From contig NZ_CP155073.1 of assembly GCF_039621805.1 (NCBI RefSeq), positions 2,170,001-2,234,000 on the forward strand: a stretch of DNA of 64,000 bases, given 5' to 3'. A program made the translations under genes and the position numbers. The first letter of the stretch is position 1; every line of letters starts with the position of its first letter. The stretch comes from Paraburkholderia sp. PREW-6R (GTDB taxonomy: Bacteria > Pseudomonadota > Gammaproteobacteria > Burkholderiales > Burkholderiaceae). Positions 10,471 through 18,606 of this stretch are shown here, in pieces. The notes under the pieces were generated by a model, which was not told the origin of the DNA, made no database searches, and saw nothing but the letters and a program-made list of their open reading frames with translations.

Positions 10471-10935
10471 GTTCGGGGAATCCTTCCGCTACGCCACGGC
10501 AAGTTTCCGTGGATCAACCCAGCATTTTACCGGTCCCGGCTAGCGATGTGCAAAAACCGGGGTTCTCCCGCGAATTAAGTAGCGTCGTGAAAGCCAGGAG
10601 CCACCGTGCTCGTCTTCACCGAGGCACGACCGGATCAGCTTGTGGCCACAGCCAGGTATCACGCTCTCGCTCACGTCGCAGCGTAGGAATGAATTCCGCG
10701 CCGTCCGCCCGCTGCGCGATTTAACGTTCCAAAACGTTTCTGCAAAGGGTGTCACGCATCCTTCTGCCTCTCGCAGACCCTTGTTTTCAAAAGGTCTTTC
10801 CAGCCAGCGTGACTGCCGGTTTCAGGAAGACCAGCACGCGGCCAATCTTGGGTCTCGTCGGTATCGCGACCCCCAGTGCTATCTTGAATTTCACGTCTCA
10901 ATAATGTTTGAGGCAAACAACCACAGAGCACTGCG
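10471..10935. other. Intergenic region between divergent bamC and DUF2844 gene
   Basis: No gene is visible on either strand; open frames are short and lack domains or ribosome sites. It must contain the leftward bamC promoter and the rightward promoter for the DUF2844/DUF3443 pair. dapA, the common upstream partner of bamC, is not here. Confidence 0.5.
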
Positions 10936-11394
10936 ATGCCAGACTCCCTCTTCTCACTTAGTGCCGCGTCGCTGACGCTCGTGTGCTTAACCCTTGTGAC
11001 GGACGCACACGCCGAACTCGGCGGCACGATGCCCACGTCCGCGGTTTCACACGCAGCCGCGCCCACGGCGTCGCTGAACGGCGCGCTGCGCGTGCGCACT
11101 TTCACCGACACCGGCAAGACGACGATCAACGAATACGCGACGAGCACCGGGCAGATCGTCGCGTACACGTGGCAGGGGCCGACCATGCCGGACCTGCGTG
11201 CGTTGCTGGGCAACTACGCAGATTCGTTTCGCGCTGGAGCGGCCGCGCTGCCGGCGGATGGCAACCTGCATATCGCCCGCGTTGCCCGACCGGACGTGAT
11301 CGTGGAAACCGGCGGTCCGATGCGAAGCTATGTTGGGCGCGCATGGCTACCCGGTGCGTTGCCGGCAGGCGTGACTGCGGACGACCTTCGCTGA
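10936..11394 (+). CDS. DUF2844 exported protein
   Basis: 152 residues with a cleavable signal peptide (ending near DAHA-ELGG). The mature part shows the DUF2844 pattern: an N-terminal LGG segment, then INEYATSTGQIVAYTWQGPTMPDLRALLG, the family core. Function is unknown. DUF2844 genes are typically next to a DUF3443 gene, as here (195 bases upstream of it), and the two are thought to work together in the envelope. Confidence 0.82.
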   Translation: MPDSLFSLSAASLTLVCLTLVTDAHAELGGTMPTSAVSHAAAPTASLNGALRVRTFTDTGKTTINEYATSTGQIVAYTWQGPTMPDLRALLGNYADSFRAGAAALPADGNLHIARVARPDVIVETGGPMRSYVGRAWLPGALPAGVTADDLR

Positions 11395-11589
11395 CGCGAG
11401 CCCGCCGCGCTGGGGTAAAGCGGCGCACGGCCAAGTTTCGGCAGCCTCCTCGGCAGAGGCTTACCGCTACACCGCCAGCCCATTGCTACACAAAAAATGC
11501 CGCACATTTCAGACCCAATACGCTACGCCGCGGCGGGAATCGCCCCGCCCGCAGCAATACAAGACATTCCGACCACAAGCCGCCACGTC

Positions 11590-12897
11590 ATGAAACCGCC
11601 ATTCCCCCGTCTCGGTTCGTTACTCGCCCTGTCCGCGCTCTGCGCCACGCTGGTTGCGTGCGGCGGCGGAGGCAGCAGCGCAAGCAGCGCGTCTGCTGGC
11701 TCCGGCCCTGCTCCAGCCGCCAACCCCGGCGGCGCAACCACGCCGGCGGGTGCCACGCCGCCTGCGTCATTGGGCACCTCCAGCACAGATACCTCCGTAC
11801 CGCAGTCGACCACGCCCAACGTCCAGCCGATCGCCGTCGCCACCGCGCCCGGGCTGACGCGCAACATGCTTACGACAAGCGTCACGGTGTGCCAGCCGGG
11901 CACGAGCCATTGCGCGACGATCGACAACGTTCAGGTGGACACCGGCTCGCAAGGGCTGCGCATTCTCGCTTCCGCCATGCCCTCCACGCTGGCCCTGCCC
12001 GCGCTGAGCGGCGGCGGCAACGGCGGCAGCGGCGCTTCGGCCGAATGCGCGGTATTCGGCGGCGGCTACACGTGGGGCGCGGTGCGCAGCGCAGATGTTC
12101 GAATGGCCGGCCAGCAGGCCAGTGCGATTCCAATTCAGGTGATCGCGGACCCTGCGGTTCCGACGGTTCCCTCCGACTGCGCCGGCTCGGGCCGAGCCAT
12201 GCAGACGCTTGCCACACTCAGAGCCAACGGCGTTCTCGGTGTTGGCCTTTTTACCTCGGACTGCGGCAGCGGCTGTGCGAGCACCGCACTGCCGCGTTGG
12301 TACTACAGTTGCGCGGCTGATGGCACATGCGCGGCAAGCGCGCAACCCGTTGCGCAACAAGTGACGAATCCCGTAAGCCAATTTCCCCTCGATAACAACG
12401 GCGTGGTAATCGACCTGCCCGCGATCGCCGATGCCGGCGCCGCCAGCGTATCCGGCTCGATGATCTTCGGCATTGGCACCCAGGCGAACAACGTGCTCGG
12501 CAATGCAACCGTGCTGAACACAAATTCACAGACCGGCTTCGTTACCACGACCCGCAATGGACAGACATACAACCAAAGCTATCTGGACAGTGGCTCGAAC
12601 GGCTACTTCTTCAGCGACACCCAACTGCCGCAATGCGGCTACTGGTACTGCCCGAGCTCGACGCAATCAGCCAGCGCAGTGATTGCCGGCACGAACGGCA
12701 CTTTGAGCGCAGTGACGTTTGCAATCGGCAACTCCAGCCTGCTGTTCGCCTCCGGCAACAACGCGTTCAACAATCTCGCCGGCATTTCCAGCAATGCATT
12801 TTGCTGGGGGCTGCCATTCTTTTTCGGACGACGCGTGTACACCGCAATCGCCTCCCGGACCACGCCTGCCGGCCCGGGTCCCTACTTCGCATTCTGA
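11590..12897 (+). CDS. DUF3443 lipoprotein
   Basis: 435 residues from ATG 11590, the best start because it directly precedes a signal peptide with the lipobox LVACGGGGSS; the open frame reaches back to 11497 without a signal sequence. After a low-complexity Ser/Ala/Pro linker comes the DUF3443 domain, with NVQVDTGSQGLRILASAM near its start and YLDSGSNGYFFSD later. The paired D-T/S-G motifs recall aspartic-protease folds, but that is inference. Four N-X-S/T sequons lie in the C-terminal third (codons at 12502, 12571, 12694, 12730). It follows DUF2844 and precedes the N-glycosyltransferase on the same strand. Confidence 0.82.
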   Translation: MKPPFPRLGSLLALSALCATLVACGGGGSSASSASAGSGPAPAANPGGATTPAGATPPASLGTSSTDTSVPQSTTPNVQPIAVATAPGLTRNMLTTSVTVCQPGTSHCATIDNVQVDTGSQGLRILASAMPSTLALPALSGGGNGGSGASAECAVFGGGYTWGAVRSADVRMAGQQASAIPIQVIADPAVPTVPSDCAGSGRAMQTLATLRANGVLGVGLFTSDCGSGCASTALPRWYYSCAADGTCAASAQPVAQQVTNPVSQFPLDNNGVVIDLPAIADAGAASVSGSMIFGIGTQANNVLGNATVLNTNSQTGFVTTTRNGQTYNQSYLDSGSNGYFFSDTQLPQCGYWYCPSSTQSASAVIAGTNGTLSAVTFAIGNSSLLFASGNNAFNNLAGISSNAFCWGLPFFFGRRVYTAIASRTTPAGPGPYFAF

Positions 12898-13060
12898 CAG
12901 CAGGGACGATTTGCGTGGTCTGAAAATGCCGCTCTTTCGAGCGTGGAAATTTCGCAAAGTCGCGAAGCAGCCAAATTTGATATGCACCGGCTGAGATAAT
13001 CTGTTCACCCAGCCAACGCATTTCTTTGCTTAGTCATGCAGATCGTTCAATAGCAACACG

Positions 13061-14956
13061 ATGGAAGAAGCCACCTTTTCTCTCGACCACTTCGAGCAGC
13101 TCGTCTACACGCGGCAACACGTCAGGGCAGCAATCCAGCTCATTGCCGCGCTCGCGCTTCTGCAGCAAAAGCGCGGCGCGATAGACGGCAGCTTTCGCGC
13201 TTCCGGCATCAGCCATCTGCCGGCAGCCGAACAGCGGGAGCGCTTCTGCACAAGGCTCGCGAGCGCGGCGTCCACGTTGTTCGCTGATCCCGATTTCAAG
13301 CTGCCCGACGAATGCTTCAGGCTCTTTCTTACGCTGCATGAATGGGTCGGCATTGTGTTTTCGGCCACCGCTTTCGGCAATGCCGATCATGTCGCCCGCT
13401 ACCTGAATCCGCGTGGCCCGGAAAACGGCGAGTTTCTTCCGGGCGACCGTTTCGTGGAGAAGCTGTGTGTGCTTTATTCCACCGAGTCTGAGCTTGAACT
13501 GAGAATTTCCGAGCTTTGGGCTTATGACAAAACTCTCGCGGCCTGTCTCGCGCTGGTTCTACTCGCGCCGGTATTTAAAGGGTCCGCGAACGCGCATCTG
13601 AAACGCGAGGCGCTGATCGAATGGCTGCCCGGCAAATTGCAACAGATCGGCGACCTCGACGATTTGCCCACCGCGTTGCTGCACAACGCGTACATGTTCT
13701 GTAGCTACGCTGATACGCCCCGGCGCCATGAGATCAAACGCGACATCAACGTGTTGGTGCGCCGCAAGCTGGCTCAATTGGGATTGACCGATTTACCCGT
13801 TGAGCCATCCACCGCCGGCAAACAGGAGCACCGGCGCAGCAAAAAACCTTTGATGCTCGTCGTGCTCGAGTGGTTCGGCGGCGCGCATTCCATCTATCGG
13901 ACGCATTCCCGCACGCTCGAAGCTGCGCGTGAACATTTCGAAGTGGTGGCATTCGGCTTCGGCTACGCGATCGACGACATCGGGCGCAAGGTATTCGATC
14001 GTTTCATTGAACTGGAAAGGCCGGAATACATCGGTGAATGCCTGAAGAGCATTCGTGACTTCGCGGAGGCCGAGAAGCCGGACGTGCTGTACATGCCGAG
14101 CGTCGGCATGTTCGTGCTAACCGTGTTCATGTCGAACTTGCGGGTCGCACCACTGCAAATCGCCGGTCTCGGGCACCCCGCCACCACGCATTCCGACAAG
14201 ATCGACTATGTCAGCGTAGAAGAAGATTACGTGGGCGACCCCGCGTGTTTCAGCGAACGCTTGCTGAAATTACCCCGGAACGGACAGCCGTACCGGCCGT
14301 CGGTGTCGCTACCCAACATCGTGGCGGAGATTCCGCCGCCGCGCGATACGGTGGAAGTCGTCATCACGGCCAGCGCGATGAAACTCAATCCAGGCTTTCT
14401 CGCTGCATGCAACGAGATTGCTGCACGCGCGGTGACGCCGGTCGAATTTCATTTCATGAGCGGCGTGCCCGCCGGCCTCGCGCTCGAGCGAATGCGTCAT
14501 GTAATCGGACAGGCGGTGCCGCGCGCTTTCGTGCACGGCTTTCACGACTACGCGGGCTACCTTGCGCGCGTGAACCGCTCGGACCTCTTTCTCAGCCCGT
14601 TTCCGTTTGGCAATACCAACGGCATCGTGGATGCGGTCACCCTGGGCCTGCCCGGTGTCTGCAGGAAAGGTCCAGAGGTTTTCGAGCGTATCGATGGCGC
14701 GTTGTTCGAGCGTGTGAGCATGCCGGCGTGGACCACGGCCGTGGGTACCGAGGCCTACATTGCAGCCGCCGTGCGAATGATCGACGGCCACGAAGAGCGG
14801 ACAAACCTGCGACGGCATCTCATCGAGATGCGCGCCGTGGAACGTTGCTTCGAAGGAAAGCCGGAGATCTTCGGGGAACGCGTGTTCGAGTTGACACGCA
14901 CGCGTCGGCAGCATCATGCGCAGGAGCCGGCCCAAGGAATCGTCGAGCAGGTTTGA
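13061..14956 (+). CDS. HMW1C-like cytoplasmic N-glycosyltransferase (NGT)
   Basis: 631 residues, the size of HMW1C/ApNGT enzymes (about 620), which move glucose or other hexose from a UDP-sugar to Asn in N-X-S/T of adhesins in the cytoplasm. The N-terminal half is the all-alpha domain (FCTRLASAASTLFADPDF). The GT-B half begins near residue 262 with MLVVLEWFGGAHSIYRTHS, followed by LGHPATTHSDKIDYV, a MKLNP segment (Lys near residue 439) and PFPFGNTNGIVDAVTLGL (near 512-529). These match the UDP- and acceptor-site segments of the Actinobacillus enzyme. No lesion is seen. No adhesin or two-partner secretion gene is adjacent, so the substrate is unknown; it could act on exported proteins generally. 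Confidence 0.9.
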   Translation: MEEATFSLDHFEQLVYTRQHVRAAIQLIAALALLQQKRGAIDGSFRASGISHLPAAEQRERFCTRLASAASTLFADPDFKLPDECFRLFLTLHEWVGIVFSATAFGNADHVARYLNPRGPENGEFLPGDRFVEKLCVLYSTESELELRISELWAYDKTLAACLALVLLAPVFKGSANAHLKREALIEWLPGKLQQIGDLDDLPTALLHNAYMFCSYADTPRRHEIKRDINVLVRRKLAQLGLTDLPVEPSTAGKQEHRRSKKPLMLVVLEWFGGAHSIYRTHSRTLEAAREHFEVVAFGFGYAIDDIGRKVFDRFIELERPEYIGECLKSIRDFAEAEKPDVLYMPSVGMFVLTVFMSNLRVAPLQIAGLGHPATTHSDKIDYVSVEEDYVGDPACFSERLLKLPRNGQPYRPSVSLPNIVAEIPPPRDTVEVVITASAMKLNPGFLAACNEIAARAVTPVEFHFMSGVPAGLALERMRHVIGQAVPRAFVHGFHDYAGYLARVNRSDLFLSPFPFGNTNGIVDAVTLGLPGVCRKGPEVFERIDGALFERVSMPAWTTAVGTEAYIAAAVRMIDGHEERTNLRRHLIEMRAVERCFEGKPEIFGERVFELTRTRRQHHAQEPAQGIVEQV

Positions 14957-15033
14957 GGAATCGTTGATAGGACGTGCCGCAGCTTTGGGCGCCCAAGTGA
15001 AATCGCGGCATCTCCTGCGAAAGCGGACCGCGA

Positions 15034-15621
15034 CTAGTCAGCTGCTTCACTCGCAGCGGCATCGGGGGGAGCCGCGAGCTTTGCCGGCGCCAGCCAGCTG
15101 AACAGGTCCAGCGTTGAGCCATGAAAGGTGCACTCCGCGGCGGCGGCCGTAGTCGACTTTCTCGGCTTACCCGACTTGTCTAACAAGGAGACGGCGGCCG
15201 ACGCGCTGCCAGCAGACGGCGCTTGCGCAGCAGACGCGCCAGATGCCGTTGCTGCGGCCGAAGCAGCGGCTGGCGAGGTAGCTGCGGAAAGGGTCGAGGA
15301 ACCGGTCGTCAAACCGGTCGAGGGAGCAGCCGAAGCACGAGCCGAAGAAACCAGCGTTGCGCTTGCGGCCGAAGCCGCCGCATCGGCGGCCATGACTTCC
15401 GACGCATTCATCACGTGGTCAATCGATCCTTCCACCACCACGCGTGACCCGTGAATGGCCGCGCCCGTATGCGAGATCTTGAGTGTATCCGTCGACTGTT
15501 CTGCCAGCTTGCTTCGCATCAACTGTTCGCATGCGTCCGAGTTCTTGTAGACAGCCGTGCAGGCGGCCAGCAATGTGGCAACAGCCGTCACGCAAGCGAT
15601 AGAGAGTGTCCGCATCTTCAT
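15034..15621 (-). CDS. Ala/Ser-rich lipoprotein of unknown function
   Basis: 195 residues from ATG 15619-15621; an upstream TTG start would add six residues. The signal peptide ends in the lipobox LLAAC. The first 85 residues of the mature protein look folded (ISHTGAAIHGSRVVVEGSIDHVMN). The middle is low-complexity Ala/Ser, and the C-terminus (AAECTFHGSTLDLFSWLAPAKL) has a Cys. I recognise no family. It converges with the glycosyltransferase gene, 77 bases apart. Confidence 0.7.
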   Translation of the reverse strand: MKMRTLSIACVTAVATLLAACTAVYKNSDACEQLMRSKLAEQSTDTLKISHTGAAIHGSRVVVEGSIDHVMNASEVMAADAAASAASATLVSSARASAAPSTGLTTGSSTLSAATSPAAASAAATASGASAAQAPSAGSASAAVSLLDKSGKPRKSTTAAAAECTFHGSTLDLFSWLAPAKLAAPPDAAASEAAD

Positions 15622-15796
15622 TGATGTTCCGTTTTTCAAGCCGTCGGCAATTGTAGCTTACGGCCACGTTGAACGGCATCGACGGAAACGCACGCGGCCC
15701 GCTGCGCTACGAAACGGATAACTTGACCGTCATGGCCGGCATCGGCATTGTGTTGGCCGGCCTCTTCGCCGATCCCAACTCACGGGCGCGGCAAGG

Positions 15797-16630
15797 GTGA
15801 CTAACAGCGCATTCACCGATTCCCTTCGCATGCTCAGTCTTGCCCTCCTCGCGATCGCGGCTTACGCGGCGACCAATATCGACAACCTGTTCGTGCTGTT
15901 GGCGTTTCTCGCTGACGCGAAAAGTCCTGGACAACGGCGTCGCGTAATCGCCGGGCAGTGCGCGGGCTCGCTGACCTTGATCGCGGCGTCGGCGCTGCTC
16001 GCCCTGATGTTGACGCGCCTGCCCGCCGGCTACGTCGGGTTGCTCGGGTTGTTGCCGATTGGCGTGGGGCTTGCGAAAGCCTGGGAGCGATTCGGGCCGG
16101 TGAAGTCCGGGGTAAAGCCGCCCGGGCCAGCCATGGCTGAAAGCAGCGAAACGGGCGTGCAGTCGGCGGATTCGGCAAACGCGAGCCATCCGTCAGACCC
16201 GCAACGCGTTACACGTTTTGCCGGAACCGTTGCATCTGCGTCAACCGCGAAGCACACGAATGACACCCTGCCCGCCGAGTCTGCCAAACATGCGGCCGCA
16301 CCTGAACCTTCCGGCCACGCTCCCTCACCCAGCCGCAGCACGTCCTGGTGGACGGTCGCCTGTGTGGCCGTCGCCAACGGCTCCGACAACCTGGCGGTCT
16401 ATGTGCCGCTTTACGCAGCTCATTCACATGGCGAAGGCGCACTGATTTCGCTGGTTTTCACCGCGATGATCGCGCTGTGGTGCGCAGGGTCCGTCTGGCT
16501 TGTCGAGCACCCGTTGCTTGGCGCGCCGATCCGTCGTTACGGCACTGCATTGCTGCCGTTCATCCTGCTTATCATCGGTGGATCGGTCATTGCAGAGAAC
16601 GATACATTGCGTATCGTGTTTGGTGTCTAG
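15797..16630 (+). CDS. CadD-like cadmium-resistance family transporter with inserted linker
   Basis: 277 residues, GTG start (an ATG at residue 12 is an alternative). Helices include ALLAIAAYAATNIDNLFVLLAFLA, matching the CadD N-terminal motif with its N-I-D-N, and a second half with CVAVANGSDNLAVYVPLYA, carrying the mirrored SDN motif. CadD-family proteins are inner-membrane exporters of cadmium or related cations. Typical members are about 200 residues; here about 65 hydrophilic residues, rich in Ala, Ser and His (about residues 113-178), separate the halves. No metal regulator adjoins it, so the metal is uncertain. Confidence 0.8.
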   Translation: MTNSAFTDSLRMLSLALLAIAAYAATNIDNLFVLLAFLADAKSPGQRRRVIAGQCAGSLTLIAASALLALMLTRLPAGYVGLLGLLPIGVGLAKAWERFGPVKSGVKPPGPAMAESSETGVQSADSANASHPSDPQRVTRFAGTVASASTAKHTNDTLPAESAKHAAAPEPSGHAPSPSRSTSWWTVACVAVANGSDNLAVYVPLYAAHSHGEGALISLVFTAMIALWCAGSVWLVEHPLLGAPIRRYGTALLPFILLIIGGSVIAENDTLRIVFGV

Positions 16631-16787
16631 CGACGGGTCCTTGGCGACTGATTTCTAATGGCGCATGGAGCCAGTCCGCACGGGCGTTTGCGTATCCCTA
16701 ACATGGCCTACGCGTCAAAACATGCTACGCCCGCAGCCCGCTACAACCCGAACGGGCTACGGGGGCTACCACGCTACAGCAAGCGCT

Positions 16788-17123
16788 TCAATTCGACGGC
16801 GTCGGCGTTTGCGGCTGCACATACGTGCGCACACCGGCAAGCGGTGAACCATAGCCGCCGGCATTCGTGTTATTCGGCAAGCCATTCACTAGCTGTGCGC
16901 GCGGATCGGTCGGATTGAGGTTCATCTCCCCGGCCTGTTGGTTGCCGTGCGTAGGATATTCGCTGCCGCGCGCCGCGCCCGGCATCAGGCGAGTGCTGTT
17001 TTGCGGCGCATTCATGTCGTCCTGAACGCTCAAGCCCTGTGCGCCGGCGTGGGCGGCGATGCCGCAAACGCCTGCGTACACCAATGCCCGCACTACCCTC
17101 GACAGTTTCGATTTCTGTGCCAT
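16788..17123 (-). CDS. Small secreted protein of unknown function
   Basis: 111 residues from ATG 17121-17123, preceded by an excellent GGAGGTAGGT ribosome site; the open frame extends to 17174 without support. A Sec signal peptide (MAQKSKLSRVVRALVYAGVC) ends near AHAGAQG. The mature part is short, polar and Asn/Pro-rich with no recognised domain. It has its own transcription unit, convergent with the cadmium transporter. Confidence 0.7.
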   Translation of the reverse strand: MAQKSKLSRVVRALVYAGVCGIAAHAGAQGLSVQDDMNAPQNSTRLMPGAARGSEYPTHGNQQAGEMNLNPTDPRAQLVNGLPNNTNAGGYGSPLAGVRTYVQPQTPTPSN

Positions 17124-17360
17124 ACCTACCTCCGGCAGAAGTAAACAGTTGAATATCCGCACGCCGACAGGCATTCACCGCAGCAGAGTGCGAAATGCTG
17201 AACACATCATTTATACGCGCCGCTTTGACTTTCGGATTCGGAAATCGACTTCCCGAAGCAAGGGGGAAGCAGGAGAGCGGGCGCTAGCGGACCACCCTGT
17301 CACCGCGGCATATCCTTATACCGATTGCCCATTTCACGGTGATCGCAATCGCGTTCCATA

Positions 17361-18329
17361 ATGCACGTCATGAACCCAACAAACGCCAACCGTCCTTTCC
17401 GAGCCGGTGCGCCCGACCACGCGTCATGCGCCTACCGCACATCCGACGCACCGCGCCCACACCTGCGCCAATCTGCCGCCACTGCACTGTTCACCGTACT
17501 GACCACGCTCGCTGCAACGCTCTGTCTGACCGCCTGCACGGCGCCGGCGACGTCGGCCGCAACTTCGTCCGCACAACTCAACCCGTCGACGCTTGACGGC
17601 GCAATTTCCGGGCCGCAGCGTGGCGACAAAGCGCGCGAGCGCGACGTCTACCGTCATCCCCAGCAGACATTGCAATTCTTCGAACTCGCGCCGTCGCAGA
17701 CCGTGCTCGAAATCGCGCCGGGCGGCGGCTGGTACACCGAAATCCTCGCGCCCTATCTGCATGCGCACGGAAAACTGTATGAGGCGGAATATGTCGGGCC
17801 GGGTGCGCCATCTGCGGAATCGCAGACGAGCCAGGCCGCTTTCGCGCGCAAACTGGCCGCGACGCCCGCCGTGTACAGCGGCGTCGTCGTCGGGACGCTG
17901 CACGATGGGCAATTCAGCGGTTTTCCGGCAAATGGGACCGTGGACCGGGTGCTGACCTTCCGCAATATCCATAACTGGATCGAGGATGGCCAGCTCGATG
18001 CGAACCTGCGCGCGTTCTACGCCGCGCTCAAGCCAGGCGGCCTGCTCGGCGTCGAGGAACACCGGGCGGCACCGGGCACATCGCTCGAACAGACGATTCA
18101 AAGCGGCTATGTCACGGAAGACTACGTGATCAACCACGCACAGGCGGCCGGTTTTCAGTTCGCGGGACGCAGCGAAGTGAACGCCAATCCGCGCGACACG
18201 AAGAATTACCCGAACGGCGTGTGGTCATTGCCCCCAACGTACCGAGGCGGCGACGTCGACCGGGCCCGGTTTGCGGCAATCGGCGAGTCGGATCGCATGA
18301 CACTGCGCTTCGTGAAGCCCGCGCCGTGA
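17361..18329 (+). CDS. Exported lipoprotein with a SAM-methyltransferase fold
   Basis: 322 residues; ATG 17361 or 17370. After a long leader, a hydrophobic segment ends LCLTACTAP, a lipobox, so the domain should face the periplasm. The rest is a class-I methyltransferase fold: VLEIAPGGGWYTEILAPYL (motif I with GGG), an acidic end of strand 2 (LYEAEYVG), DRVLTFRNIHNW (motif IV region) and LKPGGLLGVEEHRA (motif VI). It matches the predicted methyltransferase family COG4798, whose members often carry signal peptides. No partner is adjacent. Enzyme activity outside the cytoplasm would need a SAM source, so the fold may serve another role. Confidence 0.78.
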   Translation: MHVMNPTNANRPFRAGAPDHASCAYRTSDAPRPHLRQSAATALFTVLTTLAATLCLTACTAPATSAATSSAQLNPSTLDGAISGPQRGDKARERDVYRHPQQTLQFFELAPSQTVLEIAPGGGWYTEILAPYLHAHGKLYEAEYVGPGAPSAESQTSQAAFARKLAATPAVYSGVVVGTLHDGQFSGFPANGTVDRVLTFRNIHNWIEDGQLDANLRAFYAALKPGGLLGVEEHRAAPGTSLEQTIQSGYVTEDYVINHAQAAGFQFAGRSEVNANPRDTKNYPNGVWSLPPTYRGGDVDRARFAAIGESDRMTLRFVKPAP

Positions 18330-18409
18330 CAGAACGACCGGTCATGTTGCGCAGAGAAGCGGAAGACGGCGCTTGACGCCGCCCCGATAATATGGTCCCA
18401 TCACGTCCT

Positions 18410-18490
18410 ATGTACCGCGCCCAGACCACCCTATCGCTACTACTAGCCCGCTCTACCGGGCTAGGTCTGCTGCTGCGCGCTTCGATCTGA
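18410..18490 (+). CDS. leuL: leuA leader peptide (26 residues)
   Basis: ATG at 18410 to TGA at 18488-18490, with an in-frame ATG 18 bases upstream as an alternative start. Eight of 26 residues are Leu: one CTA at 18431, three consecutive CTA codons at 18437-18445, another at 18461, and CTG-CTG-CTG at 18467-18475. CTA is the rarest Leu codon in a genome this GC-rich, as expected of a peptide whose translation senses charged leucyl-tRNA. It precedes leuA by 117 bases and overlaps the attenuator structure. Confidence 0.85.
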   Translation: MYRAQTTLSLLLARSTGLGLLLRASI

Positions 18491-18570
18491 ATTTCCTGAA
18501 GCATCGCTTGATTCCCCAGTAACTGACCCAGCCCCGGTTTCCGACCGGCGGCCTTGTTATTGTGTTTTCG
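18443..18570 (+). promoter_or_regulatory. Leucine attenuator with 1-2-3-4 pairing segments
   Basis: Four segments can be read. Segment 1, CTAGCCCG (18443-18450), pairs with segment 2, CGGGCTAG (18457-18464). Segment 2 as ACCGGGCT (18455-18462) can instead pair with segment 3, AGCCCCGGT (18530-18538), one bulge. Segment 3 pairs with segment 4, ACCGG-C-GGC (18544-18552), followed by a T-rich tract to about 18570, a plausible terminator. A ribosome stalled on the three CTA codons (18437-18445) would cover segment 1 and favour 2:3, allowing read-through into leuA. The pairing is visible; the regulation is inferred. Confidence 0.65.
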
Positions 18571-18606
18571 TCGTCCGGTCGACACCCCGCTTTGTCGAAC
18601 CCACGG

